Shown here piece by piece: positions 53,749-60,974 of a stretch of 64,000 nucleotides of DNA (positions within the stretch are counted from its first letter, which is position 1; each line of letters begins with the position of its first letter). The translations under genes and the position numbers were made by a program. This stretch comes from a virus: positions 1 to 64,000 of IMG/VR virus record IMGVR_UViG_3300025009_000009; one strand, written 5' to 3'. The notes below the pieces were generated by a model. That model worked only from the letters and a program-made list of their open reading frames with translations. It did not search any database and was not told where the DNA came from.

Positions 53749-53834
53749 TAGGGTATCGGTAGTTTCGTTAACGGCTTGTATGTGTTAAACACTATGTCAA
53801 TATAGACCTTCCGACTTGACACTACGTAACCCTA
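53749..53834 (-). ncRNA. Foldable leader of the late transcript
   Basis: On the minus strand the segment begins TAGGGT and ends ACCCTA (6-bp closing stem), with inner pairs TCGG/CCGA and the palindrome GTGTTTAACAC. It starts at the late-motif edge and ends just before the AAAGGAG site of the gene at 53725. Confidence 0.4.
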
Positions 53835-53850
53835 CAATAACACTTGATAA
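53834..53850 (-). promoter_or_regulatory. Late promoter motif (15/17)
   Basis: Minus strand TTATCAAGTGTTATTGT, two differences from the consensus, heading the terminase-side late block. Confidence 0.6.
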
Positions 53851-53885
53851 TCAAATAATAGTTTAAAAAATAGTTGTTAGTACTC

Positions 53886-53914
53886 TTTACAAACCAAGAA
53901 AAATATGATACAAT
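53886..53914 (+). promoter_or_regulatory. Sigma70-like promoter
   Basis: TTTACA, 17-nt spacer, TACAAT. It precedes the nested hairpin RNA and the plus-strand block. Confidence 0.7.
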
Positions 53915-53942
53915 AGGAAACAACAGTAGGACGTTAGGTAGT

Positions 53943-54025
53943 GTTACATCAGTCTTTTCTTGCGTTTAACTATGTATAACCTTTCGTAGCAAAAAGCGGA
54001 GAAAGGTTGTGTTAAACAATGTAAT
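53943..54025 (+). ncRNA. Nested-hairpin RNA element
   Basis: Three consecutive helices: 53943-53949/54019-54025 (GTTACAT/ATGTAAT), 53964-53970/54011-54017 (GTTTAAC/GTTAAAC) and 53978-53985/54001-54008 (AACCTTTC/GAAAGGTT), with a 15-nt apical loop. It is transcribed from the promoter at 53886 and ends before the promoter at 54080. No terminator is visible. Could be an sRNA or a leader. Confidence 0.5.
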
Positions 54026-54079
54026 AAACCTTAGACAAATGGCACGGATAAGTTTAATTAAAATAATTTATTATTTCTC

Positions 54080-54108
54080 TTGATTTCTAATTATAGATAT
54101 GGTATAAT
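54080..54108 (+). promoter_or_regulatory. Sigma70-like promoter
   Basis: TTGATT, 17-nt spacer, TATAAT, about 30 nt before the start codon of the gene at 54139. Confidence 0.8.
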
Positions 54109-54138
54109 ATAGGTATTAACAATAATAAAGGAGTAACT

Positions 54139-54507
54139 ATGAAGTTAGAGTTTACTATAGATGAGAAGCAATATCTTAACATGGTAATAAAAGATGCAAT
54201 ACAAGGAGCTAAGAATAACAAAGCAAGGAATACTGTTAGATATGGTAACAAAGTATTAGCTAAGTTTGACCATAATAATGTCTATAGTGAGTTAAAGTTA
54301 AAGGAATTAGATATACTAGCTAAATTGGTAACTAGTTCTGTTGAAACTCTAGATAAACTATCTCAAGATGACAAACTAAAGGATAAGTTAGATATTATAA
54401 GTACTAACTTAAAGTTTGCAAAGCAATTCTCTATTAAACTTAACCAACTATATGTTGAACATGCTAATAGATGTTATTTACTTGATAATACTGAGAAACG
54501 TAGCTAG
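54139..54507 (+). CDS. First gene of the right early block
   Basis: 122 residues, helical, charged (KLDIISTNLKFAKQFSIKLNQLYVEHANRCYLL at the end). AAAGGAG ribosome site with ideal spacing and a strong promoter directly upstream, so it should be expressed early and strongly. No family recognised; a host-takeover protein would be typical here. Confidence 0.6.
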   Translation: MKLEFTIDEKQYLNMVIKDAIQGAKNNKARNTVRYGNKVLAKFDHNNVYSELKLKELDILAKLVTSSVETLDKLSQDDKLKDKLDIISTNLKFAKQFSIKLNQLYVEHANRCYLLDNTEKRS

Positions 54508-54515
54508 GATTATAT

Positions 54516-55181
54516 ATGTCATATTTTGATTCAAATGGATTGCTTAACAGTATAGATAACGAAGATGGTGGAGAAAATAGTATGTTATACACATTTGAGT
54601 ATATACTACTATTTAAGTTATGTTATGGATTTAATTGTCATGAATACTTAACATTTACTGAAGCTATGGATAAATGTGAACTAAGTAAAGGTGTGTTTAA
54701 ACAACATCCAACAAATATAGATTCAATGAGTCATGATAACTTAACATCTATGGTATGTTATTCTAAATTATTTAATAAGAAATACCATAAAGATATTTGG
54801 GATGAAATAAAGAGACAAGGATACTTTAAATATGATAACCAGACACCAGATAAACCGACTAAATGGTTACACCCTAGAGATACAATATACTATGGTATAC
54901 TAAACAATAATGTTATATGTTATATGTTTATACCAATACTATTTATTATGATGTTAGTTAGTATGTTTGAAGAAAAAGAATCTACTTGTGGTAAGATACT
55001 ATGGTTTATTAGAATATATAGTTCAAACAATTTATTTTTTAAATTGTTTTTTAAACCAATATATGATATAATACTAAGAGTACAGTATGGAAAGAATCCA
55101 TTACAACAATTATTTAGTATTTACTTTAAGGAAGTTAATCATCCAATACACTATTTAACAAGGGTTTATTATGAACGATGA
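54516..55181 (+). CDS. Membrane protein
   Basis: 221 residues. A soluble acidic N-terminal part (LTFTEAMDKCELSKGVFKQHPT) is followed by one membrane segment (about 128-147, NNVICYMFIPILFIMMLVSMF) and a basic C-terminal part. Overlaps the next start. No family recognised. Confidence 0.55.
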   Translation: MSYFDSNGLLNSIDNEDGGENSMLYTFEYILLFKLCYGFNCHEYLTFTEAMDKCELSKGVFKQHPTNIDSMSHDNLTSMVCYSKLFNKKYHKDIWDEIKRQGYFKYDNQTPDKPTKWLHPRDTIYYGILNNNVICYMFIPILFIMMLVSMFEEKESTCGKILWFIRIYSSNNLFFKLFFKPIYDIILRVQYGKNPLQQLFSIYFKEVNHPIHYLTRVYYER

Positions 55182-55533
55182 TAAAGATTTTATACTAGAA
55201 TTAGAGAAGAAACTAAAAGAAGCTCAGAAAGAAAATGGTATATATTCATCTTTTGATGAGTGGTATGAAGTAAATAAAGCTAGAGTGAACTGTATTGAAG
55301 CTTATGTTAACAATGAAGATTTAGTACGTATAGGTTGGGAAGCTAGAACTGAGGAAGTACATTCACTTAAAATGAAATATAATCAATTACTAAATCATGT
55401 TGGTGGTAAGGAGATAATTGAAGGTATTGTTAGTCTTCCTATTCCAGTAAAGGAAATAGATGTTGTAATATCAACATTGTTTAAAGTTGTTGGAGCATTA
55501 ATTGTTGTTTTTGGGATATATTACTTCATATGA
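55171..55533 (+). CDS. Tail-anchored membrane protein
   Basis: 120 residues: a charged helical N-terminal part with a coiled coil (about 5-20), and a C-terminal membrane segment (VISTLFKVVGALIVVFGIYYFI) that runs to the last residue. Tail-anchored topology. Overlaps both neighbours by short coupled overlaps. Confidence 0.55.
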   Translation: MNDDKDFILELEKKLKEAQKENGIYSSFDEWYEVNKARVNCIEAYVNNEDLVRIGWEARTEEVHSLKMKYNQLLNHVGGKEIIEGIVSLPIPVKEIDVVISTLFKVVGALIVVFGIYYFI

Positions 55534-55745
55534 GAGTATTACTAGGAACAACAATAACTAATTACTTCTTTAAAAAATCAGATATGAAAGAAAATATGAA
55601 TCATATCTTTTATTGTGATTTTGAAAGCATTGAAGAAGTTGAAAATTTTATACATAATTCATATAATAATAGATTATTAATATTACTAAATCCAAATGGA
55701 GAACAAGATGACGAAAGAAGCGAAAGGGAATCTGATTTGTGTTAA
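55530..55745 (+). CDS. Hypothetical protein
   Basis: 71 residues, ATGA-coupled to the previous gene. A beta start, then a FESIEEVENFIHNS helix as in the small genes of the left block, and an acidic tail. No family recognised. Confidence 0.5.
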   Translation: MRVLLGTTITNYFFKKSDMKENMNHIFYCDFESIEEVENFIHNSYNNRLLILLNPNGEQDDERSERESDLC

Positions 55746-56028
55746 GTGTGGTAAAAAAACATATAGAAATCATAGAGGTGTTGGTTTGTGTAGAGATTGT
55801 CAACCTTACATTAGAGATATGAGAGATATGTTTGTTGACGAAGCTCTTACTATTGAAAAAAATGGTGAAAAGGAAAGATTGAATGTGAAAGTAACAGGCA
55901 CACTCAATACATCATTGATTGTTAATTTTCTTATCAGTAATAAAAAACCTGAAGATGAATTTGTTGAGTTTAAAAAGAAAAAAGAAGAAGCAATTTTATT
56001 AAGTAAAACTATGGATAAGAAAAAATAA
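55708..56028 (+). CDS. Zinc-ribbon protein
   Basis: About 106 residues. The N-terminus has a treble-clef-like zinc motif CVKCGKKTYRNHRGVGLCRDC. A beta segment and a charged C-terminal helix follow. The ATG at 55708 has GGAGAACAAG before it and is preferred to 55696. It overlaps the previous gene by 38 nt in another frame. Confidence 0.6.
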   Translation: MTKEAKGNLICVKCGKKTYRNHRGVGLCRDCQPYIRDMRDMFVDEALTIEKNGEKERLNVKVTGTLNTSLIVNFLISNKKPEDEFVEFKKKKEEAILLSKTMDKKK

Positions 56029-56408
56029 TGAAATTAGCTATATGCGGATCTAGAACTATAACATTAAGTCCAGAAGAATTACATACTTATATTAATAAAT
56101 TATATTCAGAAAGATTCTTAGATCCATATGCTGAAGATTTTATAAAAATAGTAAGTGGTGGAGCTAAGGGTGTAGATTTGTCTGCAAAAATATATAGTGA
56201 ATTATATAATATTGATTATATTGAATATCTTCCTGATTGGGATAAATTTGGTAAATCTGCTGGATATATTAGAAATAAGGAAATAGCTAAATGTGCAGAT
56301 AAATTATTATTAATATGGGATGGTAGGAGTAGAGGTTCGAATATTACAAAAACATTATTTGAAAAATTAAATAAACCTATATATCAAATAGTTTTGGAGA
56401 AAGTATGA
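56028..56408 (+). CDS. SLOG-superfamily (DUF2493/YspA-like) nucleotide-binding protein
   Basis: 126 residues with the full pattern of this Rossmann-like family: CGSRT (6-10), VSGGAKGVD (42-50), PDWDKFGKSAGYIRN (69-83) and WDGRSRGSNIT (97-107). SLOG proteins bind or process nucleotide-derived ligands and some act in bacterial immunity as sensors. A phage copy next to dUTPase may be a nucleotide-binding or signal-sequestering protein; that is inference. Overlaps dUTPase by 4 nt. Confidence 0.78.
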   Translation: MKLAICGSRTITLSPEELHTYINKLYSERFLDPYAEDFIKIVSGGAKGVDLSAKIYSELYNIDYIEYLPDWDKFGKSAGYIRNKEIAKCADKLLLIWDGRSRGSNITKTLFEKLNKPIYQIVLEKV

Positions 56409-56845
56409 AATTAGAATTTAAAAAATTAAATAGAGATGCTATAATTCCTTCGTATGGTCGTGATGGTGATTCTGGTTTTGATTTTAGTTCTGTTATATCT
56501 AGAAGGATAACAATACAACCAGGAGAGACTATGTTAATTCCAACAGGTTTAAGTGTAAATATACCAGAAAATTATGAGATACAGATTCGACCAAGAAGTG
56601 GTCTTACGTTAAACACTAAACTAAGAATAGCTAATAGTCCTGGAACAATTGATTCGAACTTTTTGGGTGAAATATGTATTATTGTTGATAACATAAGTCA
56701 AACACAAACTGAGTATATAAATTTTGGGGATAGGATAGCACAAGGGGTCTTATGTAAAGTTACTAAAGCTAACATTGAAGAAGTTGAAATAATAACAAAA
56801 GAAACCAATAGAGGTACTAATGGTTTCGGTAGTAGTGGAGTATAA
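56405..56845 (+). CDS. dut: dUTPase (deoxyuridine triphosphatase)
   Basis: 146 residues with all five dUTPase motifs: DSGFDF (22-27), RPRSGL (62-67), NSPGTIDSNFLGE (77-89), GDRIAQ (108-113) and RGTNGFGSSG (136-145). The Tyr-type specificity residue in motif 3 is Asn here. It hydrolyses dUTP to dUMP and pyrophosphate, keeping uracil out of phage DNA. Trimeric in this family. ATGA-coupled to the SLOG gene. Confidence 0.95.
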   Translation: MKLEFKKLNRDAIIPSYGRDGDSGFDFSSVISRRITIQPGETMLIPTGLSVNIPENYEIQIRPRSGLTLNTKLRIANSPGTIDSNFLGEICIIVDNISQTQTEYINFGDRIAQGVLCKVTKANIEEVEIITKETNRGTNGFGSSGV

Positions 56846-56848
56846 AAA

Positions 56849-57115
56849 ATGTTTGAAAAAATTATTTATTATTATCTAACGTTAGTTGATATACCTAATA
56901 TATTTAATATTTATAATAAACCTTACGTTGAACAGAACGTTAGAACATATACATTTTTCGAACTTACTGATGTAGAAAATTATAGTGATGAGTATTTAAA
57001 TAAACAGTTATTTTTTCTAGTACACCTAAATGATCCAGAATTTGTATATAACTATGATGAATATTTGTTAACTATATTAAACGAAATAGAATATAGAAAG
57101 ATAATTAACTCTTGA
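56849..57115 (+). CDS. Hypothetical protein
   Basis: 88 residues, aromatic and acidic (FFELTDVENYSDEYLNKQLFFLVHLNDPEF). GGAG ribosome site. Its stop overlaps the start of the -35 box of the following promoter. No family recognised. Confidence 0.55.
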   Translation: MFEKIIYYYLTLVDIPNIFNIYNKPYVEQNVRTYTFFELTDVENYSDEYLNKQLFFLVHLNDPEFVYNYDEYLLTILNEIEYRKIINS

Positions 57116-57140
57116 CTGTTTTTAAAAGCTATGTTATAAT
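57112..57140 (+). promoter_or_regulatory. Strong sigma70-like promoter
   Basis: TTGACT, 17-nt spacer, TATAAT. The -35 box overlaps the preceding stop codon. A start near 57147 leads into the RNA described next. Confidence 0.85.
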
Positions 57141-57146
57141 TAGATA

Positions 57147-57239
57147 TTCTCAGAAAAGCCTCCTTCTGAGATAGACAAGGAAGTCGATAGTATCCTCTTA
57201 TATGGTAGATAAAGAAATGAATTTTTTATCTATCCTTTT
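57147..57239 (+). ncRNA. Candidate small RNA with CCTCC-displaying hairpin
   Basis: An about 93-nt transcript bounded by the promoter at 57112 and the terminator at 57204-57239. Its first element is a 7-bp hairpin CTCAGAA (57149-57155) / TTCTGAG (57164-57170) with an 8-nt loop AAGCCTCC. CCTCCTT (57159-57165) is the anti-Shine-Dalgarno sequence. AAGGA (about 57177) can pair with the loop side. It could mask Shine-Dalgarno sites or act as a leader of the HAD gene, which starts 14 nt after the terminator. Confidence 0.6.
57204..57239 (+). terminator. Terminator of the candidate small RNA
   Basis: Stem GGTAGATAAA against TTTATCTATCC with one bulged T, followed by TTTTA. It would end the RNA before the HAD gene. 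Confidence 0.65.
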
Positions 57240-57253
57240 ATAAAGAGAATTAT

Positions 57254-57937
57254 ATGGGTAATTTAATTACATTGGAAGAGTTTAAAAAACTATTAGATAA
57301 TAAAAAATATTTATTATCTGATAAATCAACAAATAAAATTCCTGCGGTTGTTCTAGATATAGATGATTGCCTACTAAATTTTATAGTAACTCTAATACTT
57401 CTTTTTAATAAAATAAATAACACAAATATAAACACAAACCAAATCATAGAATGGAATTTTGAAAGTATCTTACTGAAAGACGATATTAATAATAGTTTTA
57501 TACAAGGTAAAGATATTCGAAATTTTATGAAAAGCTATGAAAAAGAAATTTTAACTTTATTGACACCTCTTCAATATGTTAACGACACATTAAATATAAT
57601 TAACAAATTAGGTTATAAAATAATACTTTTAACAGCAAGAGATAAAAAACATACAAAAACCACAAGGTTTAATCTATCACATAATGGTATTTTATACGAT
57701 AAAATTATTTTTAATTCGAACAAAAAGGAAATAATTAAACAATTATCAAAAAAATACAATATAGAATTATATATCGATGATAATGTTAATAATATAGTTA
57801 ACGTTAATAGTCTAGGTTTAGTTAAAAATATATGTATGGTAAATCAAGCTCATAATATATATAAAAATATACCAAATAACATTAAAAGAATTGATGGTAT
57901 ATATGAAACAATTTCTTTATTAAAAGAAATAGATTAG
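57254..57937 (+). CDS. HAD-superfamily 5'(3')-nucleotidase-like phosphatase
   Basis: 227 residues with the HAD motifs: VLDIDDCL (nucleophile D35, D37), LLTARDK (motif II, 126-131), a Lys near 158 and YIDDN (173-177, motif IV). The DxDD start and the alpha-helical cap match the deoxyribonucleotidase branch. Likely dephosphorylates nucleotides as part of dNTP metabolism, together with the dNMP kinase and dUTPase. It starts with a weak ribosome site just after the small RNA. Confidence 0.75.
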   Translation: MGNLITLEEFKKLLDNKKYLLSDKSTNKIPAVVLDIDDCLLNFIVTLILLFNKINNTNINTNQIIEWNFESILLKDDINNSFIQGKDIRNFMKSYEKEILTLLTPLQYVNDTLNIINKLGYKIILLTARDKKHTKTTRFNLSHNGILYDKIIFNSNKKEIIKQLSKKYNIELYIDDNVNNIVNVNSLGLVKNICMVNQAHNIYKNIPNNIKRIDGIYETISLLKEID

Positions 57938-57947
57938 AAGGATATAA

Positions 57948-58193
57948 ATGAAAATAAACATAAATCATTATAGAACAGGTAAGAAAATATTAGAAAACTA
58001 TTTAAAAATGTTTCCTAATACTGAAAAATCACAACTACTAGCTGAATTTTCAGCAACTCAAGGAGTACCATTATTGATATGTTATTACTTTCTAGGTGAA
58101 TTACAAGGGTTTGATGATTTTATACGTAATAAGATTATAGAATATAAGAAATACTACGATATTGATATGATGGAAGGAGAAACTTATGAATAA
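57948..58193 (+). CDS. Hypothetical protein
   Basis: 81 residues, helical, with AAGGAT before the ATG. LENYLKMFPNTEKSQLLAEFSATQGV looks like an HTH-type or all-helical fold. Overlaps the next start. Confidence 0.55.
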   Translation: MKININHYRTGKKILENYLKMFPNTEKSQLLAEFSATQGVPLLICYYFLGELQGFDDFIRNKIIEYKKYYDIDMMEGETYE

Positions 58194-58527
58194 TCTAGAT
58201 ACTAATATAATATATGTAACAAAAACTAAAGATTATACTATGTTATATGCTAAAATTACAGCTATTGGTAAACATAATGTTTGTTATGATAGATGTAAAG
58301 ATTTAAATGATCTAAACTCTGGATTAGCTATGGAAGAATGTTCTAGTATAGATGATTTTAGGTCTTTTTTTGAAGAATATAAAGAAAAGCCTAAAAAAGT
58401 AACATTATATCGTTATTTATATGATGGGGCTGGTGGAATACTTCATTTAAGTGAGTGGAGTAGTGAAAAAAAAGAAAAACAAACATGGATACTTATGGAA
58501 TTTACTAAAGAAATAGATTTAGAATAA
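58186..58527 (+). CDS. Hypothetical protein
   Basis: 113 residues, beta-rich at the start and end. GGAGAAA ribosome site. The C-terminal strands (KKVTLYRYLYDGAGGILHLSEW) suggest a small globular domain. No family recognised. Confidence 0.55.
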   Translation: MNNLDTNIIYVTKTKDYTMLYAKITAIGKHNVCYDRCKDLNDLNSGLAMEECSSIDDFRSFFEEYKEKPKKVTLYRYLYDGAGGILHLSEWSSEKKEKQTWILMEFTKEIDLE

Positions 58528-58538
58528 GGAATACAACA

Positions 58539-58760
58539 ATGAGTAAAAAACTAAAGCCTGAAGTAACTGATCCTACAACAAAACTAATATTATCTATACA
58601 AGATGTTGGTTGGGGTTTTATTGTACCAGCTGCTAGTGATAAAGATGATGTGATAAATGGTATGTTAATTGGTAATAATGAATTTTTAGATTTAGTACAT
58701 AGTTATTTACCAGAAAACTTCGCTCAGATTCTTAAAGAGAAAATGGAAAAGAAAGGATAA
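58539..58760 (+). CDS. Hypothetical protein
   Basis: 73 residues, AAGGA ribosome site. Conserved-looking VGWGFIVPAASDKDDVING segment. It lies 2 nt before the M15 peptidase; a joint role is possible but not supported by sequence. Confidence 0.5.
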   Translation: MSKKLKPEVTDPTTKLILSIQDVGWGFIVPAASDKDDVINGMLIGNNEFLDLVHSYLPENFAQILKEKMEKKG

Positions 58761-58762
58761 TT

Positions 58763-59167
58763 ATGATAACACTTAAAGAGGTTATTGGAGATATAGATTT
58801 CGATGAATTAGACGAACAGATACAAGATAATATAATAGATCTTCTGGATAAAATTAACATAATTAGAAAAGCTTGGAATAAACCAATGATTGTTACATCA
58901 GGGTTTAGAACTATGGAAGATCATATAAGAGTATATAGAGAAAAAGGAATAACTGATGTAACTAAAATACCTATGAAATCGTTACATTTAACAGGAAAAG
59001 CTATTGACATATATGATCCAAATTTTGAGTTAACAGATTGGTGTAAATTAAATAATAGTAAAATACTAAAAGAAGTGGGGTTATGGTGTGAAGATGATAA
59101 GTCAGTAAAAAGATTACATTTTCAAACGAGTCCTCCTCGTAGTGGTAGTCGATGGTTTAAACCTTAA
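58763..59167 (+). CDS. M15-family peptidase (peptidoglycan peptide-cleaving)
   Basis: 134 residues. It matches the short Peptidase_M15_3 type: VTSGFRT (44-50), SLHLTGKAIDI (73-83) with H75 and D82 as zinc ligands, and LHFQ (118-121) with H119. These enzymes cleave L-Ala-D-Glu or D-Ala-D-Ala bonds. No signal peptide. It is a second lytic activity besides the transglycosylase at 14789 but lies in an early operon, so a role in virion or early peptidoglycan handling is possible. Confidence 0.82.
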   Translation: MITLKEVIGDIDFDELDEQIQDNIIDLLDKINIIRKAWNKPMIVTSGFRTMEDHIRVYREKGITDVTKIPMKSLHLTGKAIDIYDPNFELTDWCKLNNSKILKEVGLWCEDDKSVKRLHFQTSPPRSGSRWFKP

Positions 59168-59177
59168 AGGAGTTAAT

Positions 59178-59624
59178 ATGGAATTTATAAGAAATATACA
59201 AGCTAATATTATTGTTTTTTATGAAACGGTTAAAAGATTTTTCTATTATGGTTGGAAACTAAGAAAGAATGGAGATTGGGATTATAATTACTTATATAAG
59301 ATCATACATCTTAAGATTTGTAATATAGAAAAAGCTATAAAAAATGATAAACTACATAGTTGGTCTAAACGAGATTTTAGAGATCTTAAAATAGCTAAGA
59401 ATTGTTTAGATAGACTAATAAACGACAGATATACAGTATATAGTAATGAAGATAGATATCTTGAAAGAAAAGTACATCCTGAATTTGGTATAGTTTATAG
59501 TATTAAACCTGATAAACTTAAATTTTATAAAAAATCTTTAGAAAAAGAACAATATCTACGTAATCAAGATATGGATATGTTTTGTAAGATACTAAAAGAA
59601 AGAAGTACCCGATGGTGGATATAA
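59178..59624 (+). CDS. Hypothetical basic protein
   Basis: 148 residues, helical and basic. The frame runs back to 59142, but AAAGGAG fits the ATG at 59178. It contains DWDYNYLYKIIHLKICNIEKAIK, then a WSKRDFRDLK segment. No family recognised. Confidence 0.55.
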   Translation: MEFIRNIQANIIVFYETVKRFFYYGWKLRKNGDWDYNYLYKIIHLKICNIEKAIKNDKLHSWSKRDFRDLKIAKNCLDRLINDRYTVYSNEDRYLERKVHPEFGIVYSIKPDKLKFYKKSLEKEQYLRNQDMDMFCKILKERSTRWWI

Positions 59625-59628
59625 TACT

Positions 59629-60132
59629 ATGTTAAAGTATATAGTAAACAAAGATACTATAAATCTATGTAAACAGTTTGCTTTAGATTCAGTAGAAAGT
59701 AGCTTAGATGAATATTCAAAACGCAATCAATCAAACAAAGAATTAATCATTCAACAAATATTTGAAGGTAAGGTAGCAGAATTTGCTGTGTATCAATATT
59801 ACAAAGATAGACAACTTGATTGTACTTTACCTGATATATCAATTTATACCAAAAGAAAAAAGTCATTCTCATCAGATTTACAAGTAGGTATGTATCATAT
59901 ACATGTTAAATCACAAAATTTAAGTTCACAAAGAAGATATGGTAAGTCTTGGTTATTTCAAGCTAAAGATCCTTTGTTTAAAAAAGCTACAGAATACGAT
60001 ATATGTGTGTTCTGTACTGTTGATGAAAACGTTGTAACTATTGAATTAAAGGATCAATTTGTTAATCTTACATTTTCAGAACCTAAATTAGATAAATTAA
60101 AAGGAAATAAAAAAGCTTTTTATCTTGACTAA
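59629..60132 (+). CDS. PD-(D/E)XK nuclease-like protein
   Basis: 167 residues with an arrangement of the PD-(D/E)XK type: an early helix Glu (FEGKVAEFAVYQYY, E46/E51), an Asp (SSDLQV, D83) and HVK (92-94) on the next strand. The last residue is Lys and the acidic residue is replaced by His, as in some restriction-endonuclease-like folds. Likely a DNA endonuclease of unknown target. The -35 box of the next promoter overlaps its stop. Confidence 0.55.
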   Translation: MLKYIVNKDTINLCKQFALDSVESSLDEYSKRNQSNKELIIQQIFEGKVAEFAVYQYYKDRQLDCTLPDISIYTKRKKSFSSDLQVGMYHIHVKSQNLSSQRRYGKSWLFQAKDPLFKKATEYDICVFCTVDENVVTIELKDQFVNLTFSEPKLDKLKGNKKAFYLD

Positions 60133-60153
60133 AATTTAAAATTAGTTTATACT
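60125..60153 (+). promoter_or_regulatory. Sigma70-like promoter
   Basis: TTGACT, 17-nt spacer, TATACT. The -35 box overlaps the end of the upstream gene. It precedes the structured leader and the genes to 63.5 kb. Confidence 0.8.
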
Positions 60154-60159
60154 TTATAA

Positions 60160-60254
60160 ATAACGACGATGCTCAGGTAGCTCCTGACTGATCTATGGGA
60201 TAACGGTTAGCCATAGTAAGAATAACAAAAATCCGTTACAATTAAAGGATATAT
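60160..60254 (+). ncRNA. Structured leader with possible pseudoknot
   Basis: TCAGG/CCTGA hairpin (60173-60187) and CTATGG/CCATAG hairpin (about 60194-60217). The loop of the latter holds TAACGG, which can pair with CCGTTA about 30 nt downstream, giving an H-type pseudoknot before AAAGGA of the gene at 60255. Riboswitch-like or an sRNA leader; no known family recognised. Confidence 0.45.
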
Positions 60255-60380
60255 ATGTTTTTAATTATTTTTTGGTTAGGAGCAGCTACTACAGTTACAG
60301 CTATTGGAATTGATAGTGATTGGAAGTTTGAGTTAAATGGTATAAAATTATATAAAGAAGAAAGAGCAATAAAGGAGTAA
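60255..60380 (+). CDS. Small exported or membrane protein
   Basis: 41 residues starting with a hydrophobic segment (MFLIIFWLGAATTVTAIG), then a charged tail. AAAGGAT ribosome site directly after the structured leader. No family recognised. Confidence 0.5.
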   Translation: MFLIIFWLGAATTVTAIGIDSDWKFELNGIKLYKEERAIKE

Positions 60381-60384
60381 TTTT

Positions 60385-60597
60385 ATGAAAAAAGCGATTT
60401 TAATTAGTGATAATACATCGATAAATAGAGTTAAAAAAATTTTTAAAAATATAAAGAACATTACAAATGATATTGATACGTTGCGTGGTGAAAAATATGA
60501 TGAAATTATAATCGTTGATGGTACAAATATAAAAAATTTTGAATATATTATGGACACATTAAAATCTATTTCTGATAAAATAACATTTTATATATAG
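60385..60597 (+). CDS. Hypothetical alpha/beta protein
   Basis: 70 residues with two strands and two helices (AILISDNTSINRVKKIF ... DEIIIVDGTNIKNFEYIM). AAAGGAG ribosome site. It resembles half a receiver-like or Rossmann fold, but no family is recognised. Confidence 0.5.
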   Translation: MKKAILISDNTSINRVKKIFKNIKNITNDIDTLRGEKYDEIIIVDGTNIKNFEYIMDTLKSISDKITFYI

Positions 60598-60605
60598 AGG
60601 AATAT

Positions 60606-60965
60606 ATGATACTATACGATGTAGTCAAAAAAGAACTAATAAAATTTAAAGCTGTTACTGATGATAATGGTAATGAAATCTTTGTAGAAAACATATTCGA
60701 ACAAGATGGAACACTATACTCAAATAAAGAACAAGCAATAAAAGAACTAACTAGAATTACTGAAGAACATGAAAAAAACTTAAAAGATACTGGTGATTGG
60801 TACTTATTACTTAATCCTCAACAGCTTCAACAAGGTTATCACTATACATACGATACAGGTAATGAAGTAATTGAATTCTTTATTCTTGAAAGAGAAATAG
60901 ATATAAAACTTTGTTCCTGTCCCCGTCCTTCTGATGATAATGATGGTATGATACAATTTGATTAA
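60606..60965 (+). CDS. Hypothetical protein
   Basis: 119 residues, acidic, with AGAGGA before the ATG. A C-terminal segment (FFILEREIDIKLCSCPRPSDDNDG) has two Cys. No family recognised. Confidence 0.55.
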   Translation: MILYDVVKKELIKFKAVTDDNGNEIFVENIFEQDGTLYSNKEQAIKELTRITEEHEKNLKDTGDWYLLLNPQQLQQGYHYTYDTGNEVIEFFILEREIDIKLCSCPRPSDDNDGMIQFD

Positions 60966-60974
60966 TGGAGATAT

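Larger units (their letters stand above)
53726..54138. promoter_or_regulatory. Divergent control region (413 bp, no gene)
   Basis: No coding frame is supportable. It contains a late-type motif for the minus-strand block, two sigma70-like promoters for the plus-strand block, a foldable late leader (53749-53834) and a nested hairpin RNA (53943-54025). Confidence 0.75.

Noticed and set aside
53749-53834. tRNA gene suggested by TAGGGT/ACCCTA ends
   Set aside because: No anticodon arm or T-loop sequence of the GGTTCGAAT type fits on either strand. I found no credible tRNA in any intergenic gap, although this was a by-eye search.
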